Positions 9,322 through 19,059 of a stretch of DNA of 64,000 nucleotides are shown here, in pieces. Under the pieces are notes generated by a model that saw only the letters and a list, made by a program, of their open reading frames with translations, was not told the DNA's origin and did no database searches. This stretch comes from Anaerolineae bacterium (GTDB lineage: Bacteria > Chloroflexota > Anaerolineae > Aggregatilineales > Aggregatilineaceae). Location: assembly GCA_016930015.1 (NCBI GenBank), contig JAFGHR010000025.1:1-64000 (forward strand), given 5' to 3'. Made by a program: the position numbers and the translations under genes. How positions within the stretch are numbered: the first letter of the stretch is position 1; every line of letters begins with the position of its first letter.

Positions 9322-10320
9322 TCATGGCTCTGTTACAGTAAACGTACATTCCCCCTGATCAACTTCGCTGGTTGTCCCAGGACCGAACTGCCGATACCCA
9401 TCCGTAATCGGCTCATCCCACGTCAGCTCAAAATCAACCGTGTGCTCTCCCGGTTCCATTTTGCCAATCGGGTAGTACCAGTAAACGATCCACACGCCTT
9501 GTTCGTATTTTATCTCGGTCGCGTAGTCGCCCCAGTCTTCGAGTAGCTCACCATCCACCGTCACATTGTAATTGGCGTTCTCGATATGTTCGTCCATGTA
9601 CGCTTCACGTGAGACGTACCAACTCCACTCAATGAACACCTTGTCGTTGGTGGTAGGTACGGGAGGACGCACGCCCTTCTGCTGGCAGTATGCCAGGATA
9701 TTCACCCGGTTGATCGCGGGCGTAGCCGCTGTCTCCCCGGCAACCGTCGAAGCGGCGGGTGTTTCGGCGGTCGATTCATCACCTGTTGAAGCCACAACAA
9801 TTTTCTCAAAGTCAGTATCTACCAGGTTGGTCCGCACCCACAACGGCTGTTGTTCACCCTCTGCGGACACGTAAACCACTTCATACCAACTCAGCCCCTG
9901 GTCATCTATCTGCTGGTCTAAAACGCCCATTTCAGTACCCGGAGCAATACTGACAACCACGGGATACTCCAGCCCAGGGCCACTACGCAAATTTACGTTT
10001 TCTTCTGCCCGAATGATCCCGGCGCTGGTAGGCGTCGGGGTGGGTGACGGCGTATGGGTCGCTGTCGGTGGAATAGGCGTGTCGGTTGGGGTTGGGGTTT
10101 CCGAAGGAATTGGCGTTTCACTGGGTATCGACGTCGCCGTAAAACGCGGGGTAAAGCTCACAATCGGTTTAACCGTCCGTGTGGGCTGGCTCAGAACCGT
10201 ATCACCCGGTGAATCAGATTGAGATGCCGGCGTCTCAGTCTTGACCGTTTCACATGCCGCCAGTACAGGCATAATGCTTATGATCAGAAACCCCAAAACC
10301 CATCGTAAACGTTTGGTCAT
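9322..10320 (-). CDS. SH3-domain (bacterial SH3_3-like) lipoprotein
   Basis: Lipobox VLAAC, T/P-rich linker, then AEENVNLRSGPGLEYPVVVSIAPGTEMGVL. Confidence 0.8.
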   Translation of the reverse strand: MTKRLRWVLGFLIISIMPVLAACETVKTETPASQSDSPGDTVLSQPTRTVKPIVSFTPRFTATSIPSETPIPSETPTPTDTPIPPTATHTPSPTPTPTSAGIIRAEENVNLRSGPGLEYPVVVSIAPGTEMGVLDQQIDDQGLSWYEVVYVSAEGEQQPLWVRTNLVDTDFEKIVVASTGDESTAETPAASTVAGETAATPAINRVNILAYCQQKGVRPPVPTTNDKVFIEWSWYVSREAYMDEHIENANYNVTVDGELLEDWGDYATEIKYEQGVWIVYWYYPIGKMEPGEHTVDFELTWDEPITDGYRQFGPGTTSEVDQGECTFTVTEP

Positions 10321-10408
10321 CCTGCCACATCTCCGCCAATCGAGCTCCGTTTTCCAGGTTCAGCTTAACAGCAAACCTATCTCCGCACAACATAGTGATC
10401 GTATTACC

Positions 10409-10439
10409 AAAAATTAACCCGCCATAAACCGGGGCGGGC
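10409..10439 (-). terminator. Rho-independent terminator after response regulator
   Basis: cccgcc...ggcggg stem with T-rich tail on the minus strand. Confidence 0.6.
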
Positions 10440-10462
10440 TGATCACTGTTTTTAGGGTACCG

Positions 10463-10909
10463 TCAGGAATCCTGAGAATTCTGAGGTCGTTCGTTGGGCT
10501 GTGTCCTGACCGGCTGCCGCTTCACGCTCAACAGAAGCCGCACACGATCGATCAGGCTGTTGGCGATGTAGGGCTTGGTAACATAACCGTCCGCGCCATT
10601 TTCTAACCCCTGCCGGATCGAGCTAGGATCAGCCTTAGCCGATAAAATCAAAACAGGGACATGATCAAAGCGATCATCGGCACGAATATGGCGCAGGATT
10701 TCAAAGCCATTGATATCGGGCAACATCAAGTCTAATATTACCAGGTCAGGCGTGTGATCTTTAAAATAGTTCAGTACATTCTGGCCATCATAGAATGATG
10801 TGGCCTCGGCGCCAATCCGGCGTAGGAGCATACCGATCAGCTTAACAAGCTCATAGTCATCGTCGACGACTACAATATGGGGAATTTTTCCTTCAGGAGC
10901 TTTGCTCAC
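10463..10909 (-). CDS. Single-domain response regulator (REC)
   Basis: IVVVDDDYELVKLIG...PDLVILDLMLPDINGFEILRHIR...VLILSAKAD...GYVTKPY. Confidence 0.92.
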   Translation of the reverse strand: MSKAPEGKIPHIVVVDDDYELVKLIGMLLRRIGAEATSFYDGQNVLNYFKDHTPDLVILDLMLPDINGFEILRHIRADDRFDHVPVLILSAKADPSSIRQGLENGADGYVTKPYIANSLIDRVRLLLSVKRQPVRTQPNERPQNSQDS

Positions 10910-11182
10910 CTCAGAATACCTCGTTGAATATCTGGGTTTTGGAACTAGCTACCCTATAGTGTATGATCTAGGTGTGGCATGCAGGCGGTTCTGGCTGAAT
11001 TATACAATGTTTTACACTCGGCTGATACTACGAGCAAATTATAGCCGTAAAGCAATAAACTTAGGAAGCAAAATGAACCAAGTTGGTACTGAGCGCATCT
11101 AATTGGCTGTGAGTGTGTTTTTAGTTTAAACAATCGTTAACCTGTATTGTAAACGTACAAGAAGAAACGAGGTTGGTCGCGA

Positions 11183-11815
11183 ATGAATGTTACATTTGTT
11201 ATCCTGGCCGTCGTGTTTGGCTATATCATCGGCTCATTCCCGACCGCTTATCTCATCGCCTATATGAAGGGTATCAACATTTTCGAAGTGGGCAGCGGGA
11301 ACATGGGCGCTACGAATGTTGCCCGTGCCTGTGGCCCGCGGTATGGCGTTTTGGTGTGGATCGGTGATGGGCTGAAGGGCATAATAGCCGTGCTCCTCGC
11401 CCGTTGGCTCATTCCAGATAATCAAGCGCTGGCCAGCGTGCTGGGCGCGCTTGCTGTCGTGGCCGGTCATAACTGGTCACTTCTGGCTACGATCATCACC
11501 GGCAGTATCCGGGGCGGCAAGGGAGCAGCCACGGCCAGCGGCACGTTTCTGCTGTTAGCGCCCACATTCCTGGTCGCGATAACCCTGGCGCTGGCCGCTG
11601 CGGTCGTTCTACTGACACGTTACGTATCGCTGGCGGTGCTGACTGCTGTCTCCGTGGCCGGACTGATGTTTGTTGTTTTGCTCGGCATCGGTATGCTTGA
11701 CCCCATCTACAGCCTCTATCTACTGGTGGGCTTCATGATTCTTGTGCGGCACCGCAGCAATATCTACCGCCTGCTGGACGGTAAGGAACGCCGTTTGGGC
11801 CAGCGAGCTAACTAA
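11183..11815 (+). CDS. plsY: Glycerol-3-phosphate acyltransferase PlsY
   Basis: YIIGSFPTAYLIAYMKGINIFEVGSGNMGATNVAR, GHNWS, GGKGAATASGTF motifs. Confidence 0.93.
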   Translation: MNVTFVILAVVFGYIIGSFPTAYLIAYMKGINIFEVGSGNMGATNVARACGPRYGVLVWIGDGLKGIIAVLLARWLIPDNQALASVLGALAVVAGHNWSLLATIITGSIRGGKGAATASGTFLLLAPTFLVAITLALAAAVVLLTRYVSLAVLTAVSVAGLMFVVLLGIGMLDPIYSLYLLVGFMILVRHRSNIYRLLDGKERRLGQRAN

Positions 11816-11843
11816 CCCCCAGCAACCCAACCGAATAAGCGCG

Positions 11844-11870
11844 AAGCCCGGCGGTCAGCCGGGCTTTTTT
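11844..11870 (+). terminator. Rho-independent terminator of plsY
   Basis: aagcccggc-ggtca-gccgggctt followed by T-run. Confidence 0.85.
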
Positions 11871-11966
11871 CATGTGTTCATTCAGATTGAGGGGTGGCAC
11901 CATGTGGACCACGGATACGCGTTGCTGTCAGGCGGCAGTGTCAAATGGCAACACGGCCTAATCCCG

Positions 11967-13367
11967 CTATCGCACCCGCCGGCCCCCGCGATAATCCGGC
12001 GCCAGAATCGCAAATGCGTGACAGAACCGGTCATCCAGCAAACGGCTGCGCACCAGGGGATCAAGTTCCGCAAATGCCTGCACGGTTGTGAATACCGTCG
12101 GCAGCTTGGCCAGGTAACGATGATCAACAATCTGGCGGATTTTTTCCAGCGACCAGGACGAGGCATTATTCAAATCCAGTTGGTCGATCACCAGCAGCGA
12201 CGCCGAACGAATATCATTAAGCCGTTTTCCAAATGTATTGGCGGCAGCGGCGCTGAATGACGCCCGTAGATAATCCAGCAGGTCGGGCGCCGTGACCAGG
12301 ATCACCGTATCGCCCAACGCCTGCCGGTAGTTCGCGATAGATGCCGCCAGGTGTGTTTTACCGCATCCGTGTTCACCGATAAACACCAACCAGCCTTGCG
12401 GGTCACGGGCATAGTTAGAAGCCGTCTCAAACGCATCAGCCAGATTACGGCGTTCGTCGTCGGGCAGGTTGCGCCGTGGATCGAAGGTTTCAAACGTCAT
12501 GTGGCCATACAGGCTGAGGTCTGCCAGCAGATTCGGCTCAGCGGCGGCGTCCTTGCGGCGATAATCAGGCAGCAGCATGTTGACGCTGCGTGCCAGGTGC
12601 CAGTCCACCAGGCGGCTCCTAACACGAGGATCAAGGTCTTCCAGCACGCTGTTGGTAGTGATAACCGTGCACAGCCGGTTTACATAGCGGTGATTGATGA
12701 GTTGGTACAGTTTTTCCTGTGCCCACGGTGTACTGCTTTCTGCCCCCAGGTCATCCAGAATGAGCAGGGGCACGCCGCGCACCTGTTCAAACAAATCGTC
12801 GTAGGGCACCTCCGACGTTGGGCCAAACGTCGAACGTAAATGATCCAAAAAATCCGGCGCTGTCACAAATATCACAAAGTCACCGGCTTCAAAACGGTAG
12901 TTCGCAATCGCCGCCGCCAGATGAGTCTTGCCGCTGCCAAAATTCCCTTGCAGCAGCAGCCAACCTTGCGGGCTTTCCGCATAACGCCGCGCCAGATCAA
13001 CACTTGAACGAAGAACAGCGCGCTGCTCGTCACTCAGGTTGGGCAGATCGACTTCGAATGCATCGAACGTTTTGTCCGATACAGCGTCCAGATTGCTTAA
13101 CGCACGCAGCCGGGTATTACGCCGGTCGGCAATCAAATCACGCTGGCACACGCAGGGAAACGATTTTCCAAAGTCCGGATGCCCGACAGACACATTCCGC
13201 GTAACATACCCCATGCCATCACAGATCGGGCAGACGGCTTGTGGTGCGGCCTCTGACTCACCATCCGGCGGTGTTGGATTCGCGGGGTTAGTGGTCGATG
13301 AAATCGGCGAACTCCCCTTCGATATACCGTCTGCGAGCCGCCTGACTTGATTGTTTAGTGAATCCAC
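11967..13367 (-). CDS. DnaC/DnaI/IstB-like ATPase with two tandem AAA+ domains and N-terminal Cys cluster
   Basis: 466 aa: CPICDGMGYV...CVCQ, then two Walker A motifs GNFGSGKTH (aa141) and GEHGCGKTH (aa331), aligned at a constant 190-aa offset. Confidence 0.85.
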   Translation of the reverse strand: MDSLNNQVRRLADGISKGSSPISSTTNPANPTPPDGESEAAPQAVCPICDGMGYVTRNVSVGHPDFGKSFPCVCQRDLIADRRNTRLRALSNLDAVSDKTFDAFEVDLPNLSDEQRAVLRSSVDLARRYAESPQGWLLLQGNFGSGKTHLAAAIANYRFEAGDFVIFVTAPDFLDHLRSTFGPTSEVPYDDLFEQVRGVPLLILDDLGAESSTPWAQEKLYQLINHRYVNRLCTVITTNSVLEDLDPRVRSRLVDWHLARSVNMLLPDYRRKDAAAEPNLLADLSLYGHMTFETFDPRRNLPDDERRNLADAFETASNYARDPQGWLVFIGEHGCGKTHLAASIANYRQALGDTVILVTAPDLLDYLRASFSAAAANTFGKRLNDIRSASLLVIDQLDLNNASSWSLEKIRQIVDHRYLAKLPTVFTTVQAFAELDPLVRSRLLDDRFCHAFAILAPDYRGGRRVR

Positions 13368-13992
13368 GGTCTTTTCCTTCTGACTGCCATCGTTTAAGAA
13401 TACCCATCACGTAGCGCCAGTTTCGCTTGTTACGTTCCACCGCCGTCTGGATCGCTTCCGCGATCCACTCCGCCGGGTAGTCCTGTTCCGCGTCGCGCAG
13501 TTGATCACTGATCAAGGGTGTCAGCGGGCCGATATTCTGCTCGTAGAGTGAATAAATATTGGGGCGCTCGACAATCAACGCGACCGGGTAGTCCCGGCTG
13601 CCGGCTTCGTACTGCCCGTTGTTGATCGCCTGGACCGCATTACGACCACGAACCGTGTTCAAAAAGTACAAATCCTCCGGGCCGCCAACACCATCCACCC
13701 GGACATGCAGCAATATCCCGCGTCCAACCGTGCGTTCAAATGCCGCGTCAACCTTGTGTTCCGCCGCGACCGGATCAGCATCAAACCCACTCAGGAACAA
13801 CTGGTCGGCCAGCACCTCGCGGCGGCGCAGATAACGGCAGTCGCCCTCCTGCTGCTGAATGGCCCAAAACGCATATAAAGCAAGTTTTAGCTCGGCCAGA
13901 TCATCGATTTGTGGCAGCAGTTCGCTAAAAAACTGGCTTGGCACGGTTGTCGTATGCATTTTACCCGGTGGAAACCCGTCAAATTTACGCAT
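13288..13992 (-). CDS. DnaD-domain replication initiation protein
   Basis: SLYEQNIGPLTPLISDQLRDAEQDYPAEWIAEAIQTAVERNKRNWRYVMGILKRWQSEG is the DnaB_2/DnaD-type domain. Lies between dnaB and the DnaC-like gene. Confidence 0.85.
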   Translation of the reverse strand: MRKFDGFPPGKMHTTTVPSQFFSELLPQIDDLAELKLALYAFWAIQQQEGDCRYLRRREVLADQLFLSGFDADPVAAEHKVDAAFERTVGRGILLHVRVDGVGGPEDLYFLNTVRGRNAVQAINNGQYEAGSRDYPVALIVERPNIYSLYEQNIGPLTPLISDQLRDAEQDYPAEWIAEAIQTAVERNKRNWRYVMGILKRWQSEGKDRGFTKQSSQAARRRYIEGEFADFIDH

Positions 13993-14037
13993 CAGCCTGT
14001 TTCAACCCCGGTTCCCTAGCACCAATAACCCTATTCG

Positions 14038-15408
14038 CTAATATCCGACCAGGTCCATGTCCGTTTTTCGCAGGTTGGCAAACTGTGTTAATTCTTTGCG
14101 GAAAAACAGAGTGACCGTGCCCGTCGGCCCATTACGGTGCTTGGAGACGATCACATCGGCCTGGTTGGGACGTTCGGTGTTTTCATTGTAGACTTCGTCC
14201 CGATAAATGAACAGGACCACATCCGCGTCTTGCTCGATACTGCCTGATTCACGGAGGTCCGACAATTGGGGGCGTTTGTCCTGCCGCTGTTCGACCGCAC
14301 GCGATAACTGGGCAGCAGCCAGCACAGGTACGTTTAACTCACGCGCGATCTGCTTAAGATTGCGCGAGATAAAGCTGATCTCCTGCACGCGGTTTTCGCT
14401 GCGGCTCGTTCCGCTGATCATCAACTGCAAATAGTCTATCATGATCAGGTCCAGCCCGTGCTCGCTGTAGAGGCGGCGGCACTTGGCCCGCAGTTGGAGC
14501 GGCGACAAGGCCGGGGTATCGTCCAGGTAAATTCGAAGCCCGCTCAGGCTGCCGGTTGCTTCCACAAACAGCGCCCACTCGCGTTCATCAAGCTGGCCCA
14601 AACGCAGCTTGTGCGTGTTGATACCGGTTTCAGACGACACAAGCCGCTGAACGATCTGCTCGTTGCTCATTTCCATGCTGAAAATGGCGACGCGTGATCG
14701 CGCCTGCCGGGACGCGTTCAACGCCGCACTGAGCAGCCATGACGTTTTGCCCATACCGGGCCGGCCTGCCACAATCGTGAGGTCAGACTTCTGAAACCCG
14801 CCCAGCAGATTATCCAGATCGGTAAACCCGGTGGGCACCCCAAGCGGCTCGCCGCGCTGTTCGTACAAATACTCGATACGGTCAAAATAGTCACTGATAG
14901 CGATCCGCATCGGCACCAGATCACGGTGTAACCGCCGCTCGGTGACCGCAAACAACGACGCTTCGGCGCGATCGATCACCTCGTTGATATCAGCCGTTTC
15001 CTCATGGGCCAGTTGGGCGATCTCGCTGGCGGAAGCCAACATACGGCGGCGCAGCGCGGCACGCTCGACAATACGCCCATATGCCTCAGCATAGATCGAG
15101 GATGGCGTATGGTTAATGAGATAGGTGATATACGCCGCCCCGCCAATCTCGTCCAGGCGCGCCTGGTGACGCAGCTCCTCGACCACCGTAACGTAATCAA
15201 TTTCCTCATTACGCTCTTGCAGGGTCAATATGGCTTCCCATATCCACCCATTACGTACAATAAAAAAGTCGTCTGCTTGAAGAAACGCCGCCACTTCAAA
15301 CAGGGCATCGGGATTGATCAAAACAGAACCCAGCACAGCTTCTTCAGCTTCCACGCTGTGCGGGGCCATTCGATCAGGTTGGGCAGCCGTTGGTTCCTGA
15401 TGGCTCAT
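14038..15408 (-). CDS. dnaB: Replicative DNA helicase DnaB
   Basis: HSVEAEEAVLGSVLI, GFQKSDLTIVAGRPGMGKTSWLL, IDYLQLM, LSDLRESGSIEQDADVVLFIYR. Confidence 0.95.
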   Translation of the reverse strand: MSHQEPTAAQPDRMAPHSVEAEEAVLGSVLINPDALFEVAAFLQADDFFIVRNGWIWEAILTLQERNEEIDYVTVVEELRHQARLDEIGGAAYITYLINHTPSSIYAEAYGRIVERAALRRRMLASASEIAQLAHEETADINEVIDRAEASLFAVTERRLHRDLVPMRIAISDYFDRIEYLYEQRGEPLGVPTGFTDLDNLLGGFQKSDLTIVAGRPGMGKTSWLLSAALNASRQARSRVAIFSMEMSNEQIVQRLVSSETGINTHKLRLGQLDEREWALFVEATGSLSGLRIYLDDTPALSPLQLRAKCRRLYSEHGLDLIMIDYLQLMISGTSRSENRVQEISFISRNLKQIARELNVPVLAAAQLSRAVEQRQDKRPQLSDLRESGSIEQDADVVLFIYRDEVYNENTERPNQADVIVSKHRNGPTGTVTLFFRKELTQFANLRKTDMDLVGY

Positions 15409-15461
15409 GTTGGTTTCTGATTTGGGATTGAATATAAAATGGTTGATGTCCAGCTCAGGTC

Positions 15462-15495
15462 AAAAACGGGGCTACTCTTTATGAGTTGCCCCGTT
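15462..15495 (-). terminator. Rho-independent terminator downstream of the bifunctional nuclease gene
   Basis: aacggggc ... gccccgtt with T-run on the minus strand. Confidence 0.65.
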
Positions 15496-15524
15496 ATTCA
15501 ACGCGGGTAGCATGCCAAAGATGG

Positions 15525-16049
15525 CTATTCTTTTTCGTCGTCTTCGAGATCGTCGAGGTCAAGCGATTCGACAAAATCTTCAAAGATACTCAAACGTTCT
15601 TCGGCTTCGTGTTCTTTTGTATCAGTTGGGATTTCGCTGGTGACCTCTTCATCGGGCATAACACCGGCACGCTCCATAACCGATTCTTCCACATAAATGG
15701 ATACGTCCAAACGCACCGCCAGGGCAATCGCGTCACTGGGACGCGAATCGATGTTACGTGTTTGCCCATTTTGTTCAACAACAATCTGGGCGTAGAATGT
15801 GTCCTGCCGGAGATCATTCACCACGATATGCTTCACCTCGCCGCCCATTTCCGACACCATTGACCGGAGCAGGTCATGCGTCAACGGGCGTTCGGGAGCC
15901 ATGTTCTGTAACTTGACTGCAATGGCTTCTGCTTCACACGGGCCAATAAAAATGGGGAGATACTTTCCGCTGATCGGATCCTTGAGAACCACAATCCGCA
16001 GTTGTGACATGAGGCTGACGCGAATGCTATCGATATTGACCTTGATCAT
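15525..16049 (-). CDS. Bifunctional nuclease family protein (DUF151)
   Basis: VVLKDPISGKYLPIFIGPCEAEAIAVKLQ...RPLTHDLL...RNIDSRPSDAIALAVRLDVSIYVEESVME. Confidence 0.92.
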   Translation of the reverse strand: MIKVNIDSIRVSLMSQLRIVVLKDPISGKYLPIFIGPCEAEAIAVKLQNMAPERPLTHDLLRSMVSEMGGEVKHIVVNDLRQDTFYAQIVVEQNGQTRNIDSRPSDAIALAVRLDVSIYVEESVMERAGVMPDEEVTSEIPTDTKEHEAEERLSIFEDFVESLDLDDLEDDEKE

Positions 16050-16323
16050 GGCATATTCCCACTAATTCCGCGTGAAACCGAACGCTCGAAAACAGCAGTT
16101 TGACCTGAATCGATTATACCATCAAGTCCACCACGCCAGCAAAGCCCCTGGATTCGGAGCACCTGCGAGTTGTCCGGCTGGTCCGATACAGGGTTAACTG
16201 ACAGAGCGCATTTTTCCGGCGTAAAATAGGGTGATCGCTCACAATGCGTCATACCAGATGCTCAGGTTGTGTTGATATCTGTACTCCGCGAGATACCTTT
16301 TTCAGGCAAAAAACCAACCCGAT

Positions 16324-18198
16324 CTAGTCAGACGATGGGCTTGCATCGAGCGGCAACACAAGGGTAAAGATACTGCCTTTACCCGGTTGGCTTTGTACGC
16401 CGAGATCACCGCCCATCAATTGCAGCAAATTACGCGTAATCGCCAGCCCTAGCCCGGTGCCGGGCTGGTTGTTCACATGCTCGTGATCGGCACGCCAGAA
16501 TTTTGTGCCCAGTTTGGCAATTTGTTCAGGTGTCATGCCGATCCCGGTATCGGCCACGCTGACACTGACATGTGAATCGTGCACACGTGCGGTCAGCGCT
16601 ATCTTGCCACCGGACGGCGTATACTTGTACGCGTTGCTCAACAGGTTAATCATCACCTGGATAACGCGGCTGCGATCGGCCTGGATCGGTGGCAGGTCCA
16701 GCGGAACGTTTTCGACATAGTTATGTTCGCGCTCGCTGATCTGCTGCATCACGCCTTCTTTGGCTTCTTCGATGGTCGAACGCAAATCCACTCGCTCGGA
16801 ATTGACTTTTAGCTGGCCGCTTTCGATACGGCTGATATCACTCAGGTCACTGACCAACACGGTCATGCGCTGTACATTATTCTTGATCGTTTTGACAAAA
16901 TCGCGCTGTTGGTCGTTGACATCGCCCACAACGGTTAACAAGTCGGCGTACCCGCTGATGCTGGTCATGGGCACTTTCAGTTCGTGGGCAACCAGGCTGA
17001 CAAATTCAGACTTGGCACGGTTAGCGGCCTGAACCGCGTCATACAAGCGCCCGTTTTCGATGGCAATGGCCGCGCGGTCAGCCAGCCGAGACACCAGGGC
17101 CTGGGCATCTTCGTCAAACGCATCGGCACGATTCGCAACCAGAATCACGACCCCGATCACGTTATTCTCCCGGCAGACGGGCACACATAACACCGTGCGC
17201 GCCGTTTCTGCGTCAGGTGCTGAGAACTGTAAAGCCGCCTCTGCCGTCTCGAACACCTGCCCGATCAACGGGTGGACAAGAGGAATCTGGGCCGTGGCCG
17301 AAAACTCGTCCGGCTCGCCATAATGGGCCACGATACGGATCACGTCTTCTTCAGGATCATGCATACCCAGGCTGGCGCTTTGTGCCCGGCACAAATGAGA
17401 TGACCATTCCAGCGTAATATGCATGGCATGTGACATATCCAGGGTTTCGTTAAGCTGCCGGTCGATCCATTGGAGCATGGTCAGTTCTTCGACACGATCG
17501 GCCAGCGCCTGGTCTTTGGCGCCATACAAACGCGCATTATCGATCGCAACGGCAGCTTGCCCGGCAAACGCGTCGAGCACTTCCAGGTCTTGTTCAGAAA
17601 AAATGCCTGTTCGAATACGGTTATCAACGTACACAACACCGATCGTGTTACCGCGCGCGCGCAGTGGGCTGGCCATAATACTGCGCAGGGCATGGGCGAC
17701 AATACTGGCTTGCCCGGCATAACGCGGGTCAGTTTGCGCATTGGTTGTAACCACCGGCTGCCCGGTGTTCACAACCTGATTCGTAACTGTGCGGCTGACC
17801 GCAAAATCGCCGCTGTCCAGCGTTTCCTGGTCAAAATTGCGGGCAACACGCACCGTTAATTTGCCGTCATCATCTAACAGCATCAAAAAACCGCGCTCTG
17901 CTTCGGTCAGGTTAATGATCGCGTCCATCACCTGATCAAGCACCGTCTGCTGGTCCAGCGAGGAACCGATCACACGGCTCACATTGTACAGGGCACCTAA
18001 CCGTTTTTGATGCACTGTCTCTTGATGGCTGGTCGCAAGCTGTTGCAGCAGTTGATCCAGTGTAGCTAAGCGTTGGTCCAGATAATCCGGATCAACAGCG
18101 TTGGCTTGCGCCTGACTGCGCAGCAAGGTGATATTCTGACGCGCATTGGATATCGCCAGATTAAGATCATGATCCTGTCGTGATGATGGTTGACTCAT
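16324..18198 (-). CDS. Sensor histidine kinase with GAF domains
   Basis: Two GAF-like regions, HisKA box FVSLVAHELKVPMTSISGYADLL, HATPase motifs NLLSNAYKYTPSGG, DTGIGM, GTGLGLAI. Confidence 0.93.
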   Translation of the reverse strand: MSQPSSRQDHDLNLAISNARQNITLLRSQAQANAVDPDYLDQRLATLDQLLQQLATSHQETVHQKRLGALYNVSRVIGSSLDQQTVLDQVMDAIINLTEAERGFLMLLDDDGKLTVRVARNFDQETLDSGDFAVSRTVTNQVVNTGQPVVTTNAQTDPRYAGQASIVAHALRSIMASPLRARGNTIGVVYVDNRIRTGIFSEQDLEVLDAFAGQAAVAIDNARLYGAKDQALADRVEELTMLQWIDRQLNETLDMSHAMHITLEWSSHLCRAQSASLGMHDPEEDVIRIVAHYGEPDEFSATAQIPLVHPLIGQVFETAEAALQFSAPDAETARTVLCVPVCRENNVIGVVILVANRADAFDEDAQALVSRLADRAAIAIENGRLYDAVQAANRAKSEFVSLVAHELKVPMTSISGYADLLTVVGDVNDQQRDFVKTIKNNVQRMTVLVSDLSDISRIESGQLKVNSERVDLRSTIEEAKEGVMQQISEREHNYVENVPLDLPPIQADRSRVIQVMINLLSNAYKYTPSGGKIALTARVHDSHVSVSVADTGIGMTPEQIAKLGTKFWRADHEHVNNQPGTGLGLAITRNLLQLMGGDLGVQSQPGKGSIFTLVLPLDASPSSD

Positions 18199-18935
18199 AA
18201 CGCTTCTTCACCCATTATCTGATCAGACTGAGCAGTAAAATAGTCACACTGTGCGGCCAAGGGACAGGCCTCACACTGCGGTCGTCGTGCCTGGCATATG
18301 GTTCGACCGTGCCGGATGATGTTCAAATGGGCCGAGTAGTAGTCATCTGGCGGAACAATGGCTTCCAACTCAAGATGGGCACGCTCGGCATTGGTTTTTT
18401 GACCGATCAGCCCCAGCCGCCTGGACACGCGGTGAACGTGTGTATCAACCGGAAACGCCGGTTTGTTGAACGCAAACAACAGGATGATAGCGGCGGTTTT
18501 GGGTCCAATCCCATTGATCTGTGTCAGCCAATCTTTGGCCTGCGGCACATCCATTTCAGCCAAAAAGTCCAATGATATCTCACCCTGATGCGCGGCAATA
18601 TACCGTAATGCCGCCTGGATGCGCGGTCCCTTCTGGTTAGCCAATCCTGCCGGACGGATAACCGCGATCACGTCATCAAGTGGCGCATCACGCACCGCTT
18701 CCCACGAAAAAAACGCCTGTTTGAGCCCGTCAAAAGCCATGTCCCGGTTGGTGTCAGTCGTACTCTGACTGAGTATCGTGCTAACCAACTCGTCAACCGG
18801 GGGTAGATGCTGGCGCCATGCAGGATACCCGTAAGCGTTTTCTAGCAGCGGCGCGATTCGTTCGTATTTTCGACGTCTAAACGCCAATGTAGCGACATCA
18901 AGTGTGTGCATGTGGCGTGATGTTTTCATTAACAC
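18195..18935 (-). CDS. nth: Endonuclease III (HhH-GPD) DNA glycosylase
   Basis: LVSTILSQSTTDTNRD, INGIGPKTAAIILLFAFNKPAFPVDTHVHRVSRRLGL, 4Fe-4S motif C-x6-C-x2-C-x5-C (CQARRPQCEACPLAAQC). Confidence 0.9.
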   Translation of the reverse strand: MLMKTSRHMHTLDVATLAFRRRKYERIAPLLENAYGYPAWRQHLPPVDELVSTILSQSTTDTNRDMAFDGLKQAFFSWEAVRDAPLDDVIAVIRPAGLANQKGPRIQAALRYIAAHQGEISLDFLAEMDVPQAKDWLTQINGIGPKTAAIILLFAFNKPAFPVDTHVHRVSRRLGLIGQKTNAERAHLELEAIVPPDDYYSAHLNIIRHGRTICQARRPQCEACPLAAQCDYFTAQSDQIMGEEAL

Positions 18936-19059
18936 AACATTTCATTATCCATGCATCAAGAATACAACAACATTTGATTGATCAGGTGACACAAAGGCGT
19001 TTTTATATTTTTTTCAGAAGCTGGTATTTGCGTACAAATGCAGTTCTTTATTTGATCCG

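Noticed and set aside
10902-11102. 66-aa plus-strand ORF between the response regulator and plsY
   Set aside because: AT-rich intergenic region, no RBS seen and no family resemblance; probably chance.
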